A stretch of DNA of 64,000 nt. Origin: Paracoccus sanguinis. GTDB lineage: Bacteria > Pseudomonadota > Alphaproteobacteria > Rhodobacterales > Rhodobacteraceae. The translations under genes were made by a program, and so were the position numbers. The stretch spans positions 1-64,000 of the forward strand of contig NZ_FNNA01000008.1 in NCBI RefSeq assembly GCF_900106665.1. Reading direction: 5' to 3'. Below are positions 32,092-38,284 of the stretch, one piece after another. Numbering within the stretch: the stretch's first letter is position 1; the number at the start of each line of letters is the position of its first letter. The notes beneath the pieces were generated by a model that was given only the letters and a program-made list of their open reading frames with translations, was not told the DNA's origin and made no database searches.

Positions 32092-32439
32092 TCACGCGGC
32101 GCGCTCTTCGAGGAGCAGCGCCGAAAGCGAGGTGGCGGCGGCCTTGGGTCTGGGGCGCGCGACAGCGATGTAGGCGAAGCGGTCGGGGCCCACGCGCTCC
32201 TGCACGAGGTGGACGAGGCCTTTCTCGAAGGCGCCCAGCGCAGCCTGACCGAGATCGGCGAGATGGCGGCGTTCCGGCTCCGGCAATGTCGAAATCACTG
32301 GCGTGACGTCGATCCCCAGAAAGCCGCGGTGATACTCGATCCGGGCGCCAGCCTCGGCCTGTGCGATCCAGGCATAGAGTTCGACGTCGGTGAGCTTCGG
32401 CATCGCCACGCGGGCGCCGACAGGGATCGCGGCGACCAT
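32092..32439 (-). CDS. Small phage protein, 115 residues, function unknown
   Basis: Drawn from ATG 32437-32439, which overlaps the stop of the excisionase-like gene (TGATG); MPKLTDVELYAWIAQAE from 32403 is an alternative. The body shows an amphipathic helix (VELYAWIAQAEAGARIEYHRGFLGIDV) and RRHLADLGQAALGAFEKGLVHLVQERVG, ending in a basic tail. It seems to be a small alpha/beta protein without catalytic signature. Early operon position only. Confidence 0.65.
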   Translation of the reverse strand: MVAAIPVGARVAMPKLTDVELYAWIAQAEAGARIEYHRGFLGIDVTPVISTLPEPERRHLADLGQAALGAFEKGLVHLVQERVGPDRFAYIAVARPRPKAAATSLSALLLEERAA

Positions 32440-32705
32440 CAGCATACCCGTGCGGCCCGCGCGGGATCCGCGGTCAGACGGCGGGACGCGTGGCCAGCGC
32501 GCGCGACGGCGTCGCTGATCTTCAGGGCGCGCTGCAGCTGGCTCTGCTCGAAGGCTTCGATGTCGGCGAGCCGGTAGAGCACGCGCCCGCCGAGCTTGAG
32601 GAAGGCCGGCCCCAGGCCGGTGTAGCGCCAGCGCTCCAGCGTCCGGTGGGAGATCCCCCAGCGCCGGGCCAGCTCCTTCTGGTTCAGGCAATGCCTCTGC
32701 AGCAT
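32439..32705 (-). CDS. Helix-turn-helix DNA-binding protein (MerR/excisionase type)
   Basis: An 88-residue protein starting MLQRHCLNQKELARRWGISH. Residues about 8-55 form the winged HTH_17 domain typical of phage excisionases and small regulators: KELARRWGISHRTLERWRYTGLGPAFLKLGGRVLYRLADIEAFE. It is likely an early regulator or a directionality factor for the recombinase. The leader carries an 8-bp dyad that can hide the ribosome-binding site (32710-32738), so its translation may be controlled. Confidence 0.85.
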   Translation of the reverse strand: MLQRHCLNQKELARRWGISHRTLERWRYTGLGPAFLKLGGRVLYRLADIEAFEQSQLQRALKISDAVARAGHASRRLTADPARAARVC

Positions 32706-32709
32706 CGGT

Positions 32710-32738
32710 GTCTCCTCTCGTGTCGTCGTTGAGGAGAC
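32710..32738 (-). promoter_or_regulatory. Hairpin that can mask the ribosome-binding site of the HTH gene
   Basis: On the minus strand GTCTCCTC and GAGGAGAC form a perfect 8-bp stem with a 13-base loop. The second arm contains the AGGAG Shine-Dalgarno sequence about six bases before the ATG at 32705. Pairing would block initiation, giving a simple translational switch. Confidence 0.6.
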
Positions 32739-32907
32739 AGTGCGAAATTACGGTGTGGGATGTCGTGGGGACTGGCGGGGGATGCAGCGGGGGATCAGAC
32801 GGCCCTTGCGGGACAAGGTTCTGACCGCGGGTGGGGCACCATCATCCCCCACCATCCCTCACCCATCCCCCTCCCGATCCCACAGGAATAGGGCGGAAGG
32901 GGATCGC

Positions 32908-33591
32908 TCAGTCGAGATTCAGACGGTAGCCGCCGCGCCGGTCGGAGCGGATCAGATGCCGCCAGTCCTTCTGCGACTTGAAGACGTCGGCCATGCGCAG
33001 GCTCTTCGAGCCGGCGCGCGACAGGATCGCCTTGCCGTTCTGCCACGGCGCGCCGGCCTGCGCTGCCTCGTGCAGCGCGCGCACGACCTCCGCCTGGATC
33101 GGGCCCAGCTTGAACCGGCAGCCGTTGCAGCGAACCTCGAGATAGTCGGCCGAGTGGATGAAGGTGGCCTCCTCCATCGGCTGCCCGCCCGGCGAGAATC
33201 CGGTCTCGATCTCGAAACGGTCGCGTTCATCGCGCCTTAGAAGGAGGTCGCCGATCATGACGAGGACGGGCTTCGCATCGCCCCAGGTCGTCGCGTAGTC
33301 GGCCTTCGGCGTCCGGAAGCTTTCGAGATGGACTTCGCCACACCGGAAGAGCTGGAACACGTCGCGGGCGTGGAGATCGAGCAGGCCGCTGTGGTAGCTT
33401 TGCTCCCACGGCACCCTGTACGGCTCGCCTCTCTCGTCCTCCTCAATGTCGCCGAACTCCATGGGCACGCCGAACACGCGCACCGAAAGTCGGAGCTTGT
33501 CGTTCTCCGCGAGGTAGATCAGGTCGGCCTCGGTGATCTGCCAGCGCTCGAGGATCTCGGGGAGCGTGAAGTACGATTTGTCGATATGCAT
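32908..33591 (-). CDS. First gene of the leftward early operon, putative regulator
   Basis: A 227-residue protein starting MHIDKSYFTLPEILERWQIT. The N-terminus looks like a small HTH (TLPEILERWQITEADLIYLAENDKL). The C-terminal 80 residues read as a winged-helix (GPIQAEVVRALHEAAQAGAPWQNGKAIL...KSLRMADVFKSQKDWRHLI...YRLNLD). A Cys-x2-Cys (VRCNGC) is present. It is divergent from the cI-like gene, i.e. in the Cro/early-activator position. Similar proteins occur in roseobacter and rhodobacter phages, with no defined function. Confidence 0.7.
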   Translation of the reverse strand: MHIDKSYFTLPEILERWQITEADLIYLAENDKLRLSVRVFGVPMEFGDIEEDERGEPYRVPWEQSYHSGLLDLHARDVFQLFRCGEVHLESFRTPKADYATTWGDAKPVLVMIGDLLLRRDERDRFEIETGFSPGGQPMEEATFIHSADYLEVRCNGCRFKLGPIQAEVVRALHEAAQAGAPWQNGKAILSRAGSKSLRMADVFKSQKDWRHLIRSDRRGGYRLNLD

Positions 33592-33647
33592 TCACTGCCC
33601 TCCGCGCCGATTCCCATGTAAGATGTTTACCTTCTGTTCTTATTCGC

Positions 33648-33676
33648 TTGACGGACCTCGATCAATCCGATTTTAT
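33648..33676 (+). promoter_or_regulatory. Predicted sigma70 promoter of the repressor gene
   Basis: TTGACG (33648-33653), a 17-base spacer, then TTTTAT (33671-33676), 31 bases before the repressor ATG. It lies in the AT-rich divergent region 33592-33707, which must also hold the early leftward promoter and repressor operators. A TTACCTTCTGTTCTTATTCG segment just upstream is a candidate for the opposite promoter. Confidence 0.6.
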
Positions 33677-33707
33677 CCTATTTCATCCACAGTTGGGTGG
33701 GGATGAC

Positions 33708-34385
33708 ATGACCGAGCACCACACGCTTTCCGACCGCCTCAGGGCCCGGGCCAACCAGCTTGGCATCAGCCCCGCCCATGTCGCCGAGATGGCCGGCGTG
33801 AACCGCTCCTTCGTCTACGACATCCTCCGCGGACGCTCGACCCGCCCCGGCATCGACAAGCTGGCAGAGGTCGCGCGCGTCCTGAAGGTCGATCGCGACT
33901 GGCTGATCCACGGGATCGGCGATGTCGAAGGCACGCCCCCCTTCATCGAGAACCCGGACGAGGCCTTCGTCTCGATCGCGCATGCGAGCCCCCGCCCGTC
34001 GATGGGCGGCGGGGCCGTGGTGGAAGACCATGGCGACACCGCCGGCCGCGCCTACCACTTCCGGCGCTCCTGGATTCGGAACAGCCTGAAGGCCAGCCCG
34101 TCGCAGCTCCGCATCATGCATGTCGAAGGCGACAGCATGGCGCCGACGCTGCTCGACGGCGACACGGTCCTCGTCGACATGACCCGCCGCGCCCCGAACC
34201 CTCCGGGCATCTTCGTTCTCGACGACGGCATGGGCCTCGTGGCCAAGCGGCTCGAGCACATCGCAAACAGCGAGCCGCCAGCGGTTCGCGTGATCTCCGA
34301 CAACAAGCACTATCCCGAATATGAAAGAACGGCCGACGAGATCCACATCGTCGGCCGGATCCGATGGTTCGCGCGGGAGATATAG
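33708..34385 (+). CDS. CI-like phage repressor with S24 peptidase domain
   Basis: A 225-residue protein from ATG 33708 (MTEHHTLSDRLRARANQLGI). Residues about 6-60 are an HTH_3 domain (ISPAHVAEMAGVNRSFVYDILRGRST). The C-terminal S24/LexA-like domain has the serine motif GDSMAPTLLDGDTVLVD and the lysine region GLVAKRLE, so RecA-stimulated self-cleavage is likely. It would hold the prophage dormant by binding the divergent control region upstream. An upstream in-frame start at 33648 overlaps the promoter and is rejected. The next gene begins two bases after its stop. Confidence 0.92.
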   Translation: MTEHHTLSDRLRARANQLGISPAHVAEMAGVNRSFVYDILRGRSTRPGIDKLAEVARVLKVDRDWLIHGIGDVEGTPPFIENPDEAFVSIAHASPRPSMGGGAVVEDHGDTAGRAYHFRRSWIRNSLKASPSQLRIMHVEGDSMAPTLLDGDTVLVDMTRRAPNPPGIFVLDDGMGLVAKRLEHIANSEPPAVRVISDNKHYPEYERTADEIHIVGRIRWFAREI

Positions 34386-34387
34386 CA

Positions 34388-35734
34388 GTGGCGGCTGATG
34401 AGGAGTTGGATGATCTTCTCGAGCTGGCGGGCTGCTGCTTTCGGGATGCCATGAGGGCCGTCGATATCGAGGCATTCTTCTCCAGACGCGACATCCCCCT
34501 TGCAGAAGGGACCAGCAAGAAGACGGTTGCCCAGAATACGCTCGCAAGCCTTCCACGAGCAAAGGCGCTGGATCTGGTCCTCGAGTTTGCGCGGGAACGG
34601 CGGGATATTGGCCTGCAGGACAGGGTGTACATCCTACAAGACAAGGACCAGCCGGAAATCTCCGCGATCACTCGCGACCGAGTAGCCGATCACCTTGGTG
34701 CGGGGATCCATGGACAAGGCATTCGTCCGGACGTCATCGAGGGGCTCTTTGATCTGAGTTCGCCCGCCGACTACTTCGAGCACCCCACCAAGACCGAGGA
34801 ACTCAGACAACACGCGACTGGCGAGGCTCCGTTTTGGAACGCTAAGGAGGTCTTCGAATTCATCGGGGCAATAACATGTCCTTCGAGGAGGTTTGCGCAG
34901 CTGATCGAGACCGCTCTGGATCCCCGGTTTCGTGATGCCGACGACCAGGCTGCGCTGGCAGCGGACTTGACCCGCATCCTGCAGCTCGATGGTTACGAGG
35001 TTGCTCAGACAGGAGAGGTCTCGGGCCTCGCAACATTCTCGGTACGCCCCGTTCGCCGCGGCGTCGACGGGCGGCCGAAGAACCTGATCTTCGCTTCCAA
35101 CGGACCAAAGCCGAGGCTCGGGTTCTCGGATGCGATCGACAACGAAGTCGTCGTGCTCGAGCATGCCGACAGCTGCCTCATTTACGAGCGCCCCATAGGC
35201 AATGGATTGTCATGGCTCGATCTGGCCCGTTGGTGGATGGAGAAAAACGGGATAGCCGACCTCGCCGAAGCGCGCATCAGCCTCGGACGGCGTCTACTTG
35301 AGTCGCTTGACGACGGTCCCGAGCGGGCGTTCTTCGGGGCATATTTCAACAATTTTGCTGAGCGACTTGGAGACCGGCTTCCGGCGCTCATCCCGCAGGT
35401 CTACCTGCACTATGATCCGGAGATCGCGAGTCGTCTCGCTGACAAACGCGTTCTGTTCCGGCAACGCATGGACTTCCTCATGCTGTTGCCGGGCCGACAG
35501 AGGATCGTCCTCGAGATTGACGGCAAGCACCACTATGCGAAAGGCGAGCGCGCCGATCCCGGCCGGTACGCCGAAATGGTTGCGGCTGACCGCAACCTGC
35601 GGCTTCGCGGCTACGAGGTGTTTCGGTTCGGGGGCTCGGAATTCTCTCAGCCGAAGGGATCGATGCAGGAATCTGTCGACGAGCTTGTGAAGTCATTCTT
35701 CGAGGAGCTGTTCGTCGTCCATCGGCTAGGATAG
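34388..35734 (+). CDS. Prophage conversion protein with C-terminal Vsr/DUF559-like nuclease domain
   Basis: A 448-residue protein; GTG 34388 is preferred because the repressor stop is two bases away. The first about 340 residues are helical and unassigned, with an opening (ELAGCCFRDAMRAVDIEAFFSRRDI) loosely like AbiJ N-terminal modules. The C-terminus is a small nuclease fold: Asp in RQRMDFLMLL (about 361), then VLEIDGKHHYA (Glu and Lys about 375-378) and YEVFRFGGSEF. Expressed with the lysogeny repressor, it is best read as a lysogenic-conversion or abortive-infection gene active in the lysogen. Its composition is less GC-rich than its neighbours. Confidence 0.75.
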   Translation: MAADEELDDLLELAGCCFRDAMRAVDIEAFFSRRDIPLAEGTSKKTVAQNTLASLPRAKALDLVLEFARERRDIGLQDRVYILQDKDQPEISAITRDRVADHLGAGIHGQGIRPDVIEGLFDLSSPADYFEHPTKTEELRQHATGEAPFWNAKEVFEFIGAITCPSRRFAQLIETALDPRFRDADDQAALAADLTRILQLDGYEVAQTGEVSGLATFSVRPVRRGVDGRPKNLIFASNGPKPRLGFSDAIDNEVVVLEHADSCLIYERPIGNGLSWLDLARWWMEKNGIADLAEARISLGRRLLESLDDGPERAFFGAYFNNFAERLGDRLPALIPQVYLHYDPEIASRLADKRVLFRQRMDFLMLLPGRQRIVLEIDGKHHYAKGERADPGRYAEMVAADRNLRLRGYEVFRFGGSEFSQPKGSMQESVDELVKSFFEELFVVHRLG

Positions 35735-35824
35735 CACATCCCAAGAACACCGCAGAGTTACGCAGCACTCCCCTAAGCATCTGAAAGTAATTGTTTTCGG
35801 GGGATGGGCGGATAGCGTTTCCCC

Positions 35825-36052
35825 ATGCGAAACGCACCGACATACCCGCGGCTGGGCTCGAACCCGCTGTCGCCCGACCAGATGACTCCCGCCGAGCGCC
35901 GCGCCGAGCTGTGCGGCCTGCTGGCGCTCGGGCTGGTCCGGTTGCGGCTGCGGGAGCGCAGCGAACCTTCTGACGAGACTGGAGAAATTCGCCTACACTC
36001 TCCGGCGAGCGCATGCCGTCATGCAACTCCAACTTACCGGAGACCCGCATGA
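35825..36052 (+). CDS. Small protein of the serine recombinase cassette
   Basis: A 75-residue protein starting MRNAPTYPRLGSNPLSPDQM. The segment LSPDQMTPAERRAELCGLLALGLVRLRLR is a conserved short helix-rich motif found upstream of DUF2924/recombinase pairs in alphaproteobacteria. The stop overlaps the DUF2924 start as ATGA, so it is translated with the cassette. Function unknown. The last 25 residues look unstructured. Confidence 0.7.
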   Translation: MRNAPTYPRLGSNPLSPDQMTPAERRAELCGLLALGLVRLRLRERSEPSDETGEIRLHSPASACRHATPTYRRPA

Positions 36053-36501
36053 CGACCCACGATCCAATTCCCGCGCGCCTGGCTGCGCTGAAAACCGCCA
36101 CGACGCCGGAACTGAAGGCGCAGTGGCGCGAGCTGTTCGACAGCGAGCCGCCGCCGTTCAACCGACGCTACCTGGAGAGCCGGCTGGCCTATCGCATCCA
36201 GGAGCTCGCCTATGGTGGCCTGAAGCCGGAGACCATTCGGCGGCTGGAGCGATTGGGCGAGGAACTGGATGGTGGCGACCGGAAGAAGAGCCGCGTCCGC
36301 GCCGACGCCATGCCCATCGCCGGCACGCGGCTGATCCGCGAGTGGCAGGGTGTCGAGCATGTCGTCACTGTCACCGCGGATGGATTCGAATGGCAGGGCC
36401 GGCCCTACAAGTCGTTGTCCGCCATCGCCCGCGCCATCACCAGCACGCGCTGGAATGGCTGGGTCTTCTTTGGGTTGCGCAACCGGAGGGCGCGGACATG
36501 A
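36049..36501 (+). CDS. DUF2924 family protein
   Basis: A 150-residue protein from ATG 36049 (MTTHDPIPARLAALKTATTP). It has the DUF2924 pattern: LKAQWRELFDSEPPPFNRRYLESRLAYRIQELAYGGL, GTRLIREWQGVEHVVTVTADGFEWQGRPYKSLSAIARAITSTRWNGWVFFGL. The C-terminal half resembles a small DNA-binding SHOCT/RAMA-like fold. DUF2924 genes nearly always precede large serine recombinases, so it is a likely accessory or directionality partner. ATGA overlaps join it to both neighbours. Confidence 0.9.
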   Translation: MTTHDPIPARLAALKTATTPELKAQWRELFDSEPPPFNRRYLESRLAYRIQELAYGGLKPETIRRLERLGEELDGGDRKKSRVRADAMPIAGTRLIREWQGVEHVVTVTADGFEWQGRPYKSLSAIARAITSTRWNGWVFFGLRNRRART

Positions 36502-37808
36502 CCAAGCCCATAGTCCGGAAACAGCGCTGCGCCATCTACACGCGCAAGTCCTCCGAGGAAGGGCTGGAGCAGGAGTTCAATTCCCTCCACGCCCAGCGGG
36601 AGGCGTGCGAGGCGTTCATCGCCAGCCAGCGCTCCGAAGGCTGGGTGCTGGTCCGCGATCAGTATGACGATGGCGGCATCTCCGGCGGTACGCTGGACCG
36701 GCCCGGCCTGCAGCGGCTGCTGGAGGACATCGAGGACGGGCTGGTCGACGTGGTCGTGGTCTACAAGATCGACCGCCTGTCGCGCTCGCTCGCCGACTTC
36801 GCCAAGCTGGTCGAGGTGTTCGACCGGAACGGCGTGACCTTCGTCTCGGTGACGCAGTCCTTCAACACCACCACGTCGATGGGGCGGCTGACGCTGAACA
36901 TCCTGCTCTCCTTCGCCCAGTTCGAGCGCGAGGTCACCGCCGAGCGCATCCGCGACAAGGTCGCCGCCAGCCGCAAGAAGGGCATGTGGATGGGTGGCGT
37001 GCCGCCCTACGGATACCGGGTCGAGAACCGGAAACTGGTCGTAGACGATGAAGCTGCGGAGCATGTCCGCTGGATCTTCGCGCGCTTCCTCGAGATCGGC
37101 TCGGGCACGGAACTGGCGCGAGAGGTGGTGAAGCGCGGCATCCGCACGCCGCGCGGCAACCGGATCGACAAGAAGTACCTGTACCGGATGCTGAACAACC
37201 GCGCCTATATCGGCGAGGCGGTGCACAAGGGCGAGAGCTATCCCGGCGAGCACGACGCGATCATCGACCGCGAGACATGGGACCGGGTCCACGCCATCCT
37301 GCAGGAGAGCCCGCGCAAGCGCGCGGCACGCACCCGCGCTGAAACACCGGCGCTACTGAAGGGTCTGCTGTTTGGTCCCGATGGCGCAGCCTTCTCGCCG
37401 ACCCATACCCGCAAGGGCGGCCGACTCTACCGGTACTATGTCAGCCAGACCGTGCTGAAGCACGGCGCCGGATCCTGCCCCGTCGGCCGCGTGCCGGCGG
37501 GCGAGGTCGAAGCGGCCGTCATCGATCAGGTGCGCGCCGTATTCCGCCAGCCGGAGATCGTGGCGGGGACATGGAAGGCCGCGCGCGCCCACGCCGACGA
37601 CATCACCGAGGCCGACGCACGGGCAGCGCTTCAGCAACTCGACCCGCTGTGGGACGAACTCTTCCCCGCCGAGCAGGCGCGCATCGTGGCACTGCTGGTC
37701 GCACGCGTCGATGTTGGCACTGACGGGCTCAACGTTCGCCTGCGCGTCGATGGCCTCGGTGACCTCGCGCGCGAGATGCTGGCCGGCGGCATCGGAGAAG
37801 CTGCGTGA
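36498..37808 (+). CDS. Large serine recombinase (phage integrase candidate)
   Basis: A 436-residue recombinase from ATG 36498 (MTKPIVRKQRCAIYTRKSSE). The resolvase N-domain has AIYTRKSSEEG with the nucleophile Ser, then DGGISGGTLDRPGLQRLLEDI, YKIDRLSRSL and FAQFEREVTAERIRDK. A Recombinase domain (GVPPYGYRV...NNRAYIGEAVHKGE) follows, and a zinc-ribbon-like region is expected but only one Cys (GSCPVG) is seen. Such enzymes integrate phages and islands without host factors. It is the only complete integrase in the window, so it probably moves the prophage. The frame upstream of 36498 is shadow of DUF2924. Confidence 0.92.
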   Translation: MTKPIVRKQRCAIYTRKSSEEGLEQEFNSLHAQREACEAFIASQRSEGWVLVRDQYDDGGISGGTLDRPGLQRLLEDIEDGLVDVVVVYKIDRLSRSLADFAKLVEVFDRNGVTFVSVTQSFNTTTSMGRLTLNILLSFAQFEREVTAERIRDKVAASRKKGMWMGGVPPYGYRVENRKLVVDDEAAEHVRWIFARFLEIGSGTELAREVVKRGIRTPRGNRIDKKYLYRMLNNRAYIGEAVHKGESYPGEHDAIIDRETWDRVHAILQESPRKRAARTRAETPALLKGLLFGPDGAAFSPTHTRKGGRLYRYYVSQTVLKHGAGSCPVGRVPAGEVEAAVIDQVRAVFRQPEIVAGTWKAARAHADDITEADARAALQQLDPLWDELFPAEQARIVALLVARVDVGTDGLNVRLRVDGLGDLAREMLAGGIGEAA

Positions 37809-38194
37809 AACGCGGCGCACCGATCCCGGAAACCGTCACGCTCCACGTCCCGTACCGGGTCGTGAAGCGCGGCGGGAGGAAGGAGATGCAGATGCCTAAA
37901 GGCGCGACGCAACCGCGCCGGACCGACAACGCGCTCGTTAAGGCGATGGCCCGTGCGTTCCGATGGAAGCGGATGCTCGAATCCGGGGAGTTCGCCACCA
38001 TCGCCGAACTGGCCGAGCGCGAGGGCATCGCGCCCTCCTACATGACCCGTGTCCTGCGCCTGACGCTGCTCGCGCCGGACATCGTCGAGGCGATCCTGGA
38101 CGGGAAGCAGGGGCCGGAGGTGACACTGGCGCGGCTGCTGGAGCCATTTCCGGTGGAGTGGTCGTCTCAAGTCGCCCGCGGCATGCCAGCGTAG
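37805..38194 (+). CDS. HTH-like protein downstream of the recombinase
   Basis: A 129-residue basic protein starting at GTG 37805, overlapping the recombinase stop. An HTH-like segment is clear at about residues 60-105: SGEFATIAELAEREGIAPSYMTRVLRLTLLAPDIVEAILDG, followed by PEVTLARLLEPFPVEWSSQ. This resembles the KorB/ParB-type helix-turn-helix. It is conserved behind DUF2924/recombinase pairs, so it may regulate or assist recombination. The N-terminal 45 residues are basic and unstructured. Confidence 0.75.
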   Translation: MKRGAPIPETVTLHVPYRVVKRGGRKEMQMPKGATQPRRTDNALVKAMARAFRWKRMLESGEFATIAELAEREGIAPSYMTRVLRLTLLAPDIVEAILDGKQGPEVTLARLLEPFPVEWSSQVARGMPA

Positions 38195-38201
38195 GACTAC
38201 T

Positions 38202-38220
38202 CCTCTCTACAAACGAGAGG
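38202..38220 (+). terminator. Weak terminator-like hairpin after the recombinase cassette
   Basis: CCTCTC-TACAAAC-GAGAGG forms a 6-bp stem, followed by TGTTTGCATTTCTTTT. It separates the recombinase cassette from the restriction operon and may mark the prophage end, but no attachment site could be confirmed. Confidence 0.4.
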
Positions 38221-38284
38221 TGTTTGCATTTCTTTTGCGCTAGAAGCATTCTCGCAGAAGATGAGATTTTTCAAGGCTTAGTGC

